Of a DNA stretch of 64,000 nucleotides, positions 45,911 through 54,874 are shown in pieces; the first letter of the stretch is position 1, and the number at the start of each line of letters is the position of its first letter. Below the pieces are notes generated by a model that saw only the letters and a program-made list of their open reading frames with translations, was not told the DNA's origin and made no database searches. This DNA is from Pirellulales bacterium (GTDB lineage: Bacteria; Planctomycetota; Planctomycetia; Pirellulales; Thermoguttaceae), in assembly GCA_016935315.1 (NCBI GenBank), contig JAFGRD010000028.1, positions 1-64,000 on the forward strand, written 5' to 3'. The position numbers and the translations under genes are program-made.

Positions 45911-47247
45911 GGTGATCCTCCCGTGCCCGCGCTGGACGCAGTCCCCGACGTAGCAGTCGGCGGGGTGGTGGCCGGTGGGGTGGCCGGCGGGGTGGTGGCC
46001 GGTGGGGTGGCCGGTGGGGTGGCGGCCGGTGGCGTCGTCGGCGCCGGCACGGCGGGAGTGGTCGGCGGCGCGCCGGCCGGTTGTTCCGCGGCCGCTCCCG
46101 TGCCCAGCAGTTCCATGTCAGGGGGGTTGTAGATGCAAATGATCCCCTCGATCTCCACCGGGATATACCGATAAGCCGTGGCGTCGGCGGCTGCGTCGGA
46201 AGATTGCGTGGATTTTCCGCGCGTCAGCGCCGGCTTGCCCGCTTCGTTGGGGTTGAAGAGGGACCCTTCGTTCGGCCACAGCCGCACCGACCGGATTTCG
46301 ATCGGCATAGTCGAGTTGGCACACTCGACCATCAGTTTCGGGAGCATGGTTTGGTCGACGAGCAGATCGAGACGAATGGGCATCATCTTGAATTCGGCGA
46401 AGGGCCCGGGCTTGCCGGGCGACAACGCTTGTCCGTCCTCGTCGACGTAGCGTCCGCCCGAGTCCTGCTTCATCGCCGCGGCGGCTCCCGCCTGGGGAAG
46501 CGTGATGCCCACACCCCGACTGCCCGTACCCAGGCCGGCCACGTCTGCGCCGATCTCCATGGCGTTGATACGTTTGACCGCGGCCATGTCGGGCCGGGTC
46601 GCGCCCTCGTTGGTGTTGCGGATAATCCTCACCAGGGCTTCGTAGACCCAGAGATCCTCTTGCGTCTGCCGGATCAGCTCCGTGCCGGGTGGCGTCGCCC
46701 ACTCGAAGCGGCTTCGGATGATGTCTTCCCAACCGTCCCAGTCGACGATGCCAACCATCTCCTTCGACGTGGGCTCGGGGTCGCCGTACTTCCAGCCCTT
46801 CGGCCGGATCTGATCGAGCTTCTCGAAGAACAGTTCGCCGACGTAGCCGCGGAGGAAGATCTGGTACTCTGCCCGGTACTCCTGCGGGATCTCCTCCCCC
46901 GACTCAAAGAAGGTCTTGAATTCACTGGTCAGATTGTCGGGCAGCCTGTTCTTGTCTTTTTGTTCCTGGTAGAGTTTCTTCCAGGTCTCCAGGGCCTTTT
47001 CCTTTTCGGCCTCGTCCTTTTCCTCGATGATGCTGATGGTTTCTTCGTTCGGGTGCTTTGCGTCAGCCAGAATCCGCGTCATCGCCTGGAACTTGCTGTC
47101 GATCTTGGCTTTGCGATCGTCGCTCCGCTTGGTGACGTCGGCAGTGGCCGTCGCCCAGACCGCCAGCGCGACGGCCACGATGATTCCGGCCAACACCCAG
47201 AAATGGTGCTTCTTGAGCACGGACAAAACGACTTTCAACTTATCCAT
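45907..47247 (-). CDS. Single-pass membrane protein of the pilus operon (PilO-like position)
   Basis: The 446-residue protein begins with a cytoplasmic KVVLSVLKKHHF, a membrane span (VLAGIIVAVALAVWA) and a helical, charged stretch (EEKDEAEKEKALETWKKLYQ) as in PilO-type coiled coils. A folded domain fills residues about 120-370. The C-terminus is a Pro/Thr/Ala-rich tail made of repeats such as TPPATPPAT, encoded by near-repeated DNA at about 45960-46060. It lies 36 bases after the PilM-PilN gene. Role by context: the inner-membrane pilus platform. Homology to PilO is inferred from order and topology only. Confidence 0.55.
   Translation of the reverse strand: MDKLKVVLSVLKKHHFWVLAGIIVAVALAVWATATADVTKRSDDRKAKIDSKFQAMTRILADAKHPNEETISIIEEKDEAEKEKALETWKKLYQEQKDKNRLPDNLTSEFKTFFESGEEIPQEYRAEYQIFLRGYVGELFFEKLDQIRPKGWKYGDPEPTSKEMVGIVDWDGWEDIIRSRFEWATPPGTELIRQTQEDLWVYEALVRIIRNTNEGATRPDMAAVKRINAMEIGADVAGLGTGSRGVGITLPQAGAAAAMKQDSGGRYVDEDGQALSPGKPGPFAEFKMMPIRLDLLVDQTMLPKLMVECANSTMPIEIRSVRLWPNEGSLFNPNEAGKPALTRGKSTQSSDAAADATAYRYIPVEIEGIICIYNPPDMELLGTGAAAEQPAGAPPTTPAVPAPTTPPAATPPATPPATTPPATPPATTPPTATSGTASSAGTGGSP
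45960..46060. repeat. GGCCGGTGGGGT-type repeat coding the Pro/Thr tail
   Basis: Short imperfect repeats built from GGTGGGGTGGCCGG run for about 100 bases inside the gene at 45907-47247. They encode alternating Pro, Thr and Ala and are prone to slippage. Confidence 0.7.
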
Positions 47248-47283
47248 GGTATCGGTCCTTCGCGACCGGCTTTGGGAATGGCC

Positions 47284-49347
47284 TTACGGTTGCCCGGAAG
47301 CCTTGGCCTCTTCATCCTCCGCTCGGATCGTTTCCCGCTCGCTGGGCGAGAGCGGCTGCCAGCAGAAATGGACGGTGAAATCAAAACGTTCCAGTCTGAC
47401 CGGTTTCTGGGTCTTCAGATCGGTCACCTGCTCGGGAACGGGGCGTCCCTGGCAGACCAGGGTGGCATACTTGATGCCCAATTCGCGGACCGAGAAGGGG
47501 ACCATCGTCTTTCGGTCGGCCGAAGGCAGAATCACTCGTGCGTTGTGCAGCCTTTTGACCAGGGTCTCGTTGACATATTCGCCGGCGATATTCGGCCGCT
47601 GTTCCTGCAGATTGTGGTAATGGTATCCGTCCACGACCACCAGCCAACCCTGGTCCGACGGCCCCGGGTCTTCTGCCGGTTCGGCATTGGCGGGGGCGGC
47701 AGGAGGGGTCGCCGGCGCCGCACCCGGCTCATCGGCTTCCGCCGACTCGACGGCCTCTTCTTTTGCTTCCTCCTCGGTCAGGTCTTCGTAGTACTGCTTC
47801 ACGCTCTCGTACCAGGCGGAAAGGTCGTCCAGTCTCCGCGTCTCGATGCAAGTGATGTACAACTTGTTGCGTTTCGGGATGTCCGCGGCGGCCTCGAAGT
47901 CCTGGCCGGGCAAGTCGCGCGGCAGACACTCGTTGAGTGCTTTGAGCATTTCCAGCCAGAGGATCCGATCCTCGACGTTGCCGATGAGATTCTGCTGGAT
48001 GGAACGGGTCTCGGCCAGCTTGGCCTGGGCCTCTTGGGTTCCGCTGACGAGTTGCGCGGCCGCGGCGGCCTGGTTATCGGCCAAGCTTTCGGCGGATTTC
48101 CAGAGATCCTCCTGGACCGTGCTGAGGGAACGCGCCTGGGCGGCAAAACCGATTCCACACCCCAACAGCACGGTGGCGGCCGCGGCAACCGCCCAGGGCT
48201 TCTTCTGCCGGACGACACGGTCCTGGACGATTTCCTTGGGCAACAGGTTGGTCCGCAGGCCGGACTTCCCCAGCCCCTGCAACGCCAGCCCGTAACAGAC
48301 GCCGAAGCACAGCAGATTGTCCTTGAACGCCGGTGCGGTGAGCACCTCGGAGCCGGACAAGGCGCGAAACTCCTCGAGCCGCACGATGTCGAAGCCCAGG
48401 CTTTGTGCCAGGTATCGGCGCAGCCCGGGCAGCTTCATCGCGTTGCCCAGCGCCACCACGCGGCCGATCTTTGCCGCCCGATCGAGGCTGGTGAAGTAGC
48501 CGATCGAGCGCTGCACCTCGGTCAACAGGTCGCTGAACACGGGGCGCATCGCCTGGAAGACCGCCTTGGGGTCTTGGGCGGCGGTCGCGTTGCGTTTGAG
48601 GTGTTCCGCCTTGGCGAAGGTGAGCTTCAACTCCTTGGTCAGCGCCTTGGTGAAGTGGTTGCCGCCGATGGGAACGCTGCGCTGCCAGACGCGGAAGCCG
48701 TTGGTTACGACCAGGTCGGTGGCGTCGGTTCCCAGGGAGAGCACGACGATCGACTCCGGCGGACTCTCGGGATCGTACTCATCGGCGGGCGGGAGGTCCG
48801 TCAACTGGTCGAAGAGCATGAAGTTGTACAACGCCAGCGGGGTCAGTTGGACGAAGTCGATTTCGATGCCCGCTTTCTGAAACGGTTCCAGGGTGCGAAA
48901 CACGGCGTCGCGCTTCATGGCGAACAGGCCGATCTCGGTCTCCAGGGCAAAACCTTCCTCTTCGCTGCCGCCTCCCATCCGCTGGTAGTCCCAGATGACG
49001 TCGTTGAGGTCGAAGGGGATCTGCTGTCGGGCCTCGTAGCGGACGATGTCGGGGATCTTCTTCGCCTCGACCGGCGGCAGCTTGATGAAGCGGGCGAGGC
49101 CGGCCTGGCCCGAGACCGAGATGGCCACTCGATCGCCGCGGATCGAGTTTCGCGAGAGGAATTGCTTCAGCGCCTCGCCGATCAACTCGTGAGGGTCGGC
49201 GCCGGCCTGGGAGAGGATTTTCGGATACTCGATGTAGTCGAAGGCGTCGGCAACGAGCCTTCGCTTCTCGTCGTGCGGACGACATCGCAACGCCTTCAGG
49301 GCACACTGCCCGACGTCAATCCCCCAAACCGCGTCGTTCCTGGCCAT
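47284..49347 (-). CDS. pilM: PilM-PilN fusion protein, type IV pilus assembly
   Basis: The 687-residue protein joins two pilus parts that are usually separate. Residues 1-370 are a PilM actin-like ATPase: WGIDVGQCALKALRC, RYEARQQIPFDLNDVIWDYQ, VLSLGTDATDLVV and VVALGNAMKLPGL. The sequence TNLLPKEIVQDR then marks a PilN start, followed by a membrane span at about residues 385-405 and a periplasmic coiled coil and ferredoxin-like region to the end. PilM normally binds the short N-terminal tail of PilN in the cytoplasm, so a covalent link makes mechanistic sense. It is first in a three-gene leftward operon with a good promoter at 49490-49518. Confidence 0.85.
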   Translation of the reverse strand: MARNDAVWGIDVGQCALKALRCRPHDEKRRLVADAFDYIEYPKILSQAGADPHELIGEALKQFLSRNSIRGDRVAISVSGQAGLARFIKLPPVEAKKIPDIVRYEARQQIPFDLNDVIWDYQRMGGGSEEEGFALETEIGLFAMKRDAVFRTLEPFQKAGIEIDFVQLTPLALYNFMLFDQLTDLPPADEYDPESPPESIVVLSLGTDATDLVVTNGFRVWQRSVPIGGNHFTKALTKELKLTFAKAEHLKRNATAAQDPKAVFQAMRPVFSDLLTEVQRSIGYFTSLDRAAKIGRVVALGNAMKLPGLRRYLAQSLGFDIVRLEEFRALSGSEVLTAPAFKDNLLCFGVCYGLALQGLGKSGLRTNLLPKEIVQDRVVRQKKPWAVAAAATVLLGCGIGFAAQARSLSTVQEDLWKSAESLADNQAAAAAQLVSGTQEAQAKLAETRSIQQNLIGNVEDRILWLEMLKALNECLPRDLPGQDFEAAADIPKRNKLYITCIETRRLDDLSAWYESVKQYYEDLTEEEAKEEAVESAEADEPGAAPATPPAAPANAEPAEDPGPSDQGWLVVVDGYHYHNLQEQRPNIAGEYVNETLVKRLHNARVILPSADRKTMVPFSVRELGIKYATLVCQGRPVPEQVTDLKTQKPVRLERFDFTVHFCWQPLSPSERETIRAEDEEAKASGQP

Positions 49348-49489
49348 ACTGCAACCTCTACGTTGATCCGAATCCGGTGCCTGGCATCGATTGGGCGATA
49401 CCCTGTTCCTGACAGCCCCAGGCCCGAAGGTGGCCCGTCAAGAAATGAGCGCATATAAGGCCGTCTGCCTGCCTCTTGATCTATCTCTA

Positions 49490-49518
49490 ATCTATCGTGG
49501 CGGCCCGGGTTTTGTCAA
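49490..49518 (-). promoter_or_regulatory. Sigma-70-type promoter of the pilus operon
   Basis: On the minus strand TTGACA, a perfect -35, and TAGATT are separated by 17 bases. It lies about 140 bases before the pilM start. Confidence 0.6.
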
Positions 49519-49656
49519 CCAAATGTCGTGGGCCGGTCGCCGACTCGACTTGACCGATCAGACCGGATATGGTGGACAGTGGCGAAGCGCTCTCGGCAGG
49601 CCGGAGGGGCCGGGCTGGTCCGAATTCTGTGCAAACACTCTAAGTTATTGTGCAAC

Positions 49657-52542
49657 ATGAAGTTCAACCAACTGGTCATCCTACTTCCCTGCCATAGTCT
49701 GGAGGATTTCTCGCTGAATCGCCAGACCGACGAGGCCGATCAGGTGCTCTCGGCATGGTCCGCCCTCTGGCACCCCTCGCTACTGGGGGTCGCGCAAAGT
49801 ATGCCAACCTGGCATCCCGCCGATGCTCCTCCATCACAACCGGCGTCTTATCTGATCGTGATCCCCCAGTGCAGCCGGGACCTTCTGCCCGAAGGATGGG
49901 TTCAGCAGGCTCAAAGCGAGGGAGCGTGCGTCATCGACGGCCAGCAGTCTCGCCAACAGATGGTTGCCGAGGCCCTGCAACGACTCGACGGCGGCCCAAC
50001 GCAGATTGCCCAGGAACTGCTGAGCGATTTTCTGGCATTGGGTTTCTGTCATCTCCAGGTCGAGTTGCTCACGCGCCAATTGCGATACATGAGCAATCTC
50101 GACGAAGACGCGTTCCGCCGAGAGACGTTGGCGGCCGCCCAAGGGGCCCTGGAGGGCGACGAGGAAACGGCCCGCAGCCGTCTCCGGTCGGCCTTTGATC
50201 TGCTGCACGAAGGGCGCGAGTACTTCTACCCCGTCGAGGCCCATCTGTTGGACTTGACGCTCGTGGCCCCGACGACCTTGGGGAAAGCGCTGCGGGCGGA
50301 GCTTGCCCGCCCATCGCCGATCAATCTACTGGTGACCGGCGAAGCGATCGAGGCCCTGGCCCGCGAGGAGCCCGAGACGTTGCGAGCCCTGGCCGGCGCC
50401 ATCGAAAAGGGCACCGCGGCGATCGTCGGCGGCGAGTTCTACGAACCGGCGCTGCCGCTGCTTACGCCCGAGGCCATCGGCGAGCAATTGCGCCGCGGGC
50501 TCGATGCGTATCAACGGCACCTGGGCTGCCGGCCGACGATCTTCGGGCGTCGCCGGTTTGGGCTTTCGCCCGTGCTGCCGCAGATCCTCAGGCGGTACGG
50601 TTTCACGGGTGCGGTGCACAGCACGCTGGACGACGGGCGTTTTCCCACCGGCAACCAGAGCCGCATTCAATGGCAGGGTCTCGATGGAACGGTCATCGAG
50701 GCGCTGGGCCGAGTGCCGCTGGACGCCAGCCGAGCCGAGGCGTTTCTGCGACTGCCCGAAAGGCTGGGCGACGCCATGGACCTCGATCACGTGGCCACGG
50801 TGATCCTGGCCCACTGGCCGGGGCAAACCAGTTCCTGGTACGAAGACTTGCGGCGGATCGCCTCGTATTCGACGGCCCTGGGAACGTTCGCCACGATCGA
50901 CCACTACTTCGATCAGACCGGCCTGGCGGGACAACAGACAAGCTATCGCCCGGACCAGTACCGTTCACCCTACTTGCGCCAGGCCGTGTCCGCCGGGCAA
51001 GCCGATCCGATCTCGCGCTGGGCCCGGTACTTTCAACGGCGTGCGGCCGTCGAGGCCGCGGCAACGCTCGACGCGCTGGCGACGATCGTATCCGGCCGGG
51101 CCGCGGAGCAGCCCGCCGACGGCGCCAACGAGCACGCACGCCCGGCCGCCGAGCGGCTTCTCGACGAGGTGGAGGATTGCCTGAACGGCCGCTCCGATTC
51201 GGGCGAAGAGCTGGACCGTACGATTGAAGGGCAATTGCACGAGGCGACGGAGCGGTTTTCCGGCGCGCTCGGCAGCGGCCCCGGGCCGGATGACGGTCAA
51301 GGGCCGGGGTTTCTGGTCGCCAATCCGTGCAGTTTCTCGCGACGTTTGTGCGTGGAGGTTCCCGGGCTACCACGGGCGCCGGAGACGGCGGGCGCGGTAC
51401 GGGCGGCGGCGGACGACCTGGCAATTGTCGACGTGCCGCCGATGGGATTTGCCTGGTTGGGCCCGGGGGCGGGCGGTCCGCCGGCGGCCAAACCGTCGCG
51501 GACCGGGCGGACGCGGCGTCGAGCCGAATCCAAGGAAGATCCGCCGTTGGCCGAAGAGAACACGCTGCGCAACGAGTTCTTCGAGGTGACGATCGATCCG
51601 CATACCGGCGCGATCCAGTCGATTGCCGATTACTACAGCCGCGGCGCGCGGCTGGCGCAGCAGATTGCCATGCGGCTGGCGCCGGTCGGCCGCCACGACG
51701 ACGGCGACGACGAGGGGTATTCGCTGATGGCGGCCGACCAAATAAGCGTCACGTCGGTGGGGCCGATCATCGGCGAGATCGTTTGTCGCGGGCGACTAGT
51801 CGATCGGCAGGCGCGGCGGCTGGCCGGATTCGCCCAGACCACGCGAATTCGGCGTGGCAGCCGGGTCATCGAGCTGCGGATCGACCTGGACGTCGAGCGG
51901 CCGCTGGACCGCGACCCATGGCACTCGTATTATGCCGTCCGCTTCGCCTGGGGCGATGCCACGGCGAACCTCTACCGCAGCGTGAATCTGGCCAATTGCC
52001 CGACCGACGTGTTGCTCTTGGAGGCTCCTCACTTCATCGATGTCCGCGCGGGCAAGGCCCGCACGACGCTGCTGACCGGGGGGCTGCCTTACCACCGCCG
52101 CTTCGGGTTGCGGAAGATCGACACGCTGTTGGCCGTCCACGGCGAGAGGGCCCGATCGTTTCGGCTAGGGATCGGTGTCGATTTGCCCCATCCGGTGCCC
52201 GCGGCGCTCGATTTCGTGGCCCCCAAGGCGATACGCTCCGCCACCGTGCATCCTCCGGCTCCGAGCGGCTGGCTGTTTCACGTCGATTGCCGCAACGTGA
52301 TTGCGACCCACTGGGAGCCGGTGTTGTCGCAGGGACGCGTGGAGGGATTCCGCGTGCGTTTGCTGGAGACCGACGGTCGCAAGACCGAAGTCGGGTTGCG
52401 CGCGTTCCGTCCACTGCAATCGGCCGAGAAGATCAACGCGGGCGAAACGCCGCCGACGCAGTTGTGCGTGCAAGCCGATCAGGTGACGGTGCCGATGGGG
52501 CCGCACAACTGGATCGACGTGGAGGGGCGTTTTGCCGACTGA
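49657..52542 (+). CDS. GH38-like (alpha-mannosidase-type) protein, possibly inactive
   Basis: The 961-residue protein has the layout of GH38 enzymes: an N-terminal barrel-like domain, a helical bundle around residues 430-530 and a large C-terminal beta domain (NEFFEVTIDPHTGAIQSI). The region GGEFYEPALPLLTPEAIGEQ then FGRRRFGLSPVLPQIL aligns with the GH38 nucleophile motif W-x-P-D-x-F-G, but the aspartate is replaced in FGRRRFG. The N-terminal H-x-H metal motif is also not evident. It may therefore be a non-catalytic relative or use other residues. No signal peptide is seen. ATG 49657 is the first good start; it diverges from the pilus operon. Confidence 0.6.
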   Translation: MKFNQLVILLPCHSLEDFSLNRQTDEADQVLSAWSALWHPSLLGVAQSMPTWHPADAPPSQPASYLIVIPQCSRDLLPEGWVQQAQSEGACVIDGQQSRQQMVAEALQRLDGGPTQIAQELLSDFLALGFCHLQVELLTRQLRYMSNLDEDAFRRETLAAAQGALEGDEETARSRLRSAFDLLHEGREYFYPVEAHLLDLTLVAPTTLGKALRAELARPSPINLLVTGEAIEALAREEPETLRALAGAIEKGTAAIVGGEFYEPALPLLTPEAIGEQLRRGLDAYQRHLGCRPTIFGRRRFGLSPVLPQILRRYGFTGAVHSTLDDGRFPTGNQSRIQWQGLDGTVIEALGRVPLDASRAEAFLRLPERLGDAMDLDHVATVILAHWPGQTSSWYEDLRRIASYSTALGTFATIDHYFDQTGLAGQQTSYRPDQYRSPYLRQAVSAGQADPISRWARYFQRRAAVEAAATLDALATIVSGRAAEQPADGANEHARPAAERLLDEVEDCLNGRSDSGEELDRTIEGQLHEATERFSGALGSGPGPDDGQGPGFLVANPCSFSRRLCVEVPGLPRAPETAGAVRAAADDLAIVDVPPMGFAWLGPGAGGPPAAKPSRTGRTRRRAESKEDPPLAEENTLRNEFFEVTIDPHTGAIQSIADYYSRGARLAQQIAMRLAPVGRHDDGDDEGYSLMAADQISVTSVGPIIGEIVCRGRLVDRQARRLAGFAQTTRIRRGSRVIELRIDLDVERPLDRDPWHSYYAVRFAWGDATANLYRSVNLANCPTDVLLLEAPHFIDVRAGKARTTLLTGGLPYHRRFGLRKIDTLLAVHGERARSFRLGIGVDLPHPVPAALDFVAPKAIRSATVHPPAPSGWLFHVDCRNVIATHWEPVLSQGRVEGFRVRLLETDGRKTEVGLRAFRPLQSAEKINAGETPPTQLCVQADQVTVPMGPHNWIDVEGRFAD

Positions 52543-52587
52543 GGCGTCTTGACGATCAACGCGTGTTGCCGCTGAGATAATCCCAAG

Positions 52588-53013
52588 ATGTTCAACGCCC
52601 GTGCCTGGAATATCGCGATGCGGACGGCCCATATCGCCGCCATGGGCGTCCTGCTGGGAGGACACGCCTTCGACGTGCCGCGCGAGAAGCTCTACGTGAG
52701 CCTGGGTCTTACGATTGCCACGGGCGTTGCCTTGGCGATGCTGGAAGCGGGAGCGAGCTTGATCTGGTTCCACCAAGGGCGCGGCGTGATCACGCTGGTG
52801 AAGCTGGGCCTGCTCTGCGCGGTGCCGTGGTGCTGGGACGATCGCTTCGCGATTCTGCTGGTGGTGGTGACGATCGCCTCGGTCGGCGCGCACATGCCGG
52901 CCCGGTTCCGATACTATTCGCTGGTCTACAAGCGAGTCCTGCGCTGCCACGGCGGTCCGGGAGACGCCGAGTTGGCGGCGGAGACGCACATGCAGGAGGA
53001 TGAAGATGCCTGA
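52588..53013 (+). CDS. Small membrane protein of unknown function
   Basis: This 141-residue protein has three or four membrane spans (AHIAAMGVLLGGHAF, LYVSLGLTIATGVALAML, GVITLVKLGLLCAVPW, FAILLVVVTIASVGAHM), with His and Arg near their ends (RTAHIAAMGVLLGGH). Membrane histidines of this kind occur in heme- or copper-handling proteins such as CopD or the HemJ type, but I cannot assign it. Its end overlaps the radical SAM gene by 8 bases, so the two are likely coupled. Confidence 0.6.
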   Translation: MFNARAWNIAMRTAHIAAMGVLLGGHAFDVPREKLYVSLGLTIATGVALAMLEAGASLIWFHQGRGVITLVKLGLLCAVPWCWDDRFAILLVVVTIASVGAHMPARFRYYSLVYKRVLRCHGGPGDAELAAETHMQEDEDA

Positions 53014-54151
53014 GAAAACGGCCGCACCGATGCGCCACGGCGACTATCGGCAGGAAGACTTCGGCCGCAACCCGTTGATGTTCTACTACGAGGTCACGCT
53101 GGCGTGCGATTTGGTGTGTAAACACTGCCGGGCGTCGGCCCAGGAGCAACCTCACCCGGAAGAGCTCGCCACGGAGCAGTCCAAGGCCTTGATCGATCAG
53201 GTGGCCACGTTCCCGCGGCGGCCGATGATGGTGATGACCGGCGGCGACCCGTTGAAGCGGGCCGACCTGTGCGCGCTGATTCGCCACGCGGTCGGGCGGG
53301 GCTTGCAGGTGGCGCTGACGCCTTCGGCCACGCCGCTGGCGACGCGGGAGGCCTTCGAGCGGGTGCGACAAGCCGGAATCCGGCGGCTGGGGATCAGCCT
53401 CGACGGTGCCGACGAGGAAGTCCACGACGGGCTGCGCGGCCTGGAGGGGAGTTTCCAACGGACCTTGAAAATGCTCGACGACGCCAAGGACCTGCAGATG
53501 GCCGTGCAGGTCAACACCAGCATCACCCAGCGGAACGTCCACCAGTTGGACGCCATCGCCGAGTTGCTGGCCGGGAGGCAGATCGCCATGTGGTCGGTCT
53601 TCCTTCTGGTCCCCGTGGGAAGGGGGCTGGAGGAACAGCGGATCGAGCCCGAGCAGTACGAGCAAGTCTTCGAGCGGCTCTGGCACCACGCCCAAACGAA
53701 GCCGTACGGGGTGAAGACGACCGAAGCGCCGCACTATCGGCGTTTTGTGTTGCAGCGAGGCGGCGACCCGCTGGCCGGCCCCCGAGGCGAGGCCGACTCG
53801 GCCGAGCGTCGCGGACATCGGGCCCCGCTGGGCGTGGGCGACGGCAAGGGAGTGATGTTTGTCAATCATATGGGCGAGATCTACCCGGCCGGCTTCCTGC
53901 CGCTGCGCTGCGGCCGATTCCCGGAGGATTCGGTAGTGGAGGTCTATCAGAACCACCCCACGTTTCGGGCGTTGCGCGACCCCGATGGTTTCAAGGGCCG
54001 TTGCGGCGCCTGCGAGTATCGCCACGTCTGCGGCGGAAGCCGCGCGCGGGCCTATGCCGTGACGGGCGACCCGTTGGAGACGGAACCGGATTGTGTGTAC
54101 GTTCCCGGGCAGGATCGACGCGGCGAAGACCAGGCCCCGACGGGTCGCTGA
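53006..54151 (+). CDS. Radical SAM/SPASM protein
   Basis: The 381-residue protein has the radical SAM cysteines CDLVCKHC at residues 34, 38 and 41 and the SAM-binding MTGGDPLKR. Near the C-terminus CGRF...GRCGACEYRHVCGG gives extra cysteines of a SPASM-type domain. Related enzymes include the AhbD/NirJ heme-pathway proteins and peptide-maturing enzymes. ATG 53006 is chosen because AGGAGG ends 6 bases before it, whereas ATG 53000 directly abuts that site. Coupling to the small membrane protein hints at a shared job, perhaps heme-related; this is inference. Confidence 0.85.
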   Translation: MPEKTAAPMRHGDYRQEDFGRNPLMFYYEVTLACDLVCKHCRASAQEQPHPEELATEQSKALIDQVATFPRRPMMVMTGGDPLKRADLCALIRHAVGRGLQVALTPSATPLATREAFERVRQAGIRRLGISLDGADEEVHDGLRGLEGSFQRTLKMLDDAKDLQMAVQVNTSITQRNVHQLDAIAELLAGRQIAMWSVFLLVPVGRGLEEQRIEPEQYEQVFERLWHHAQTKPYGVKTTEAPHYRRFVLQRGGDPLAGPRGEADSAERRGHRAPLGVGDGKGVMFVNHMGEIYPAGFLPLRCGRFPEDSVVEVYQNHPTFRALRDPDGFKGRCGACEYRHVCGGSRARAYAVTGDPLETEPDCVYVPGQDRRGEDQAPTGR

Positions 54152-54269
54152 GCGGACCGACGGACACGATTCGCTGCTGCATCCGATAGCCTTCTTGGCT
54201 CAAGTGCCCCCCCGACGGGTAACGTCAGTTCGCCACAAGAGTCATGGCGGGCCGGCTCCGAGATACCTC

Positions 54270-54290
54270 GCCCTCCACTAGAGGGAGGGC
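54270..54290. terminator. Hairpin between the radical SAM gene and rpiB
   Basis: GCCCTCC pairs with GGAGGGC around a 7-base loop. There is no T-run, so it may be a Rho-assisted terminator or a processing hairpin. Confidence 0.35.
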
Positions 54291-54293
54291 CTA

Positions 54294-54322
54294 TTGCGTG
54301 GCCGGCCGGCGGTCGGTAAAAT
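54294..54322 (+). promoter_or_regulatory. Candidate promoter of the sugar operon
   Basis: TTGCGT and TAAAAT are 17 bases apart, 40 bases before ATG 54362. The -10 matches five of six positions and the -35 only three. Confidence 0.4.
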
Positions 54323-54361
54323 GGGTCTACTTGTCACTTGGCCCTCAGGAGTGAGTGCACC

Positions 54362-54814
54362 ATGCGAATTGCGGTGGGGAGCGACCACCGCGGCGTCCAC
54401 TTGCGCGTCAAGCTGGTTGAGCTGCTCGATCGGCTCGGCCAGCAAGTGATCGATTTCGGGACCGACAGCCAGGAAAGTGTCGATTACCCGGACGTGGCCG
54501 AAGTGGTCGCTCGAAAGGTCAGCAGCAAGGAGGTGGATCGCGGGATCTTGATCTGCGGAACCGGGCTGGGGATGTGTATCGCAGCCAACAAGGTCCCCGG
54601 CGTTCGGGCTGCGCCTTGCCACGACGACCTGACCGCGGAGCTCAGCCGCCGTCACAACGATTTGAACGTGCTCTGTCTTTCCGGCGATATCCTCGGCGAG
54701 AAGCTCGTAGACCGGCTGGTCGAGATCTGGCTCAAGACGGAGTTCGAGGGCGGCCGGCATTTGCGGCGGGTCGAAAAGATCGCAGCGTTGGAGAACGGCA
54801 ACGGCAAGGCATAG
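54362..54814 (+). CDS. rpiB: RpiB/LacAB-family sugar-phosphate isomerase
   Basis: The 150-residue enzyme interconverts aldose and ketose phosphates, classically ribose-5-phosphate and ribulose-5-phosphate. It shows VGSDHRGVHLRVKL at the N-terminus, VDYPDVAEVVA, and the catalytic cysteine in ILICGTGLGMCIAANK. ATG 54362 has CAGGAG upstream. RpiB in E. coli also serves as allose-6-phosphate isomerase, and the next gene carries an AlsE-like domain, so a rare-sugar role is as likely as the pentose phosphate pathway. It is the first gene of an operon of five. Confidence 0.92.
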   Translation: MRIAVGSDHRGVHLRVKLVELLDRLGQQVIDFGTDSQESVDYPDVAEVVARKVSSKEVDRGILICGTGLGMCIAANKVPGVRAAPCHDDLTAELSRRHNDLNVLCLSGDILGEKLVDRLVEIWLKTEFEGGRHLRRVEKIAALENGNGKA

Positions 54815-54874
54815 GCGGGCCGCTTGTACCGTGGCGCCAAGCCGGTAGACTGAGCGTTTTTCGCGGGCGAGCTT

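Noticed and set aside
45960-46060. CRISPR-like repeat array
   Set aside because: The units are short, uneven and in frame, encoding a Pro/Thr tail; there are no unique spacers.
46081-49458. 1125-residue open frame antisense to the pilus operon
   Set aside because: It is a GC-rich shadow of pilM and its neighbour. Composition is biased to His, Arg, Gly and Leu with no domain, while the minus strand has clear PilM motifs.
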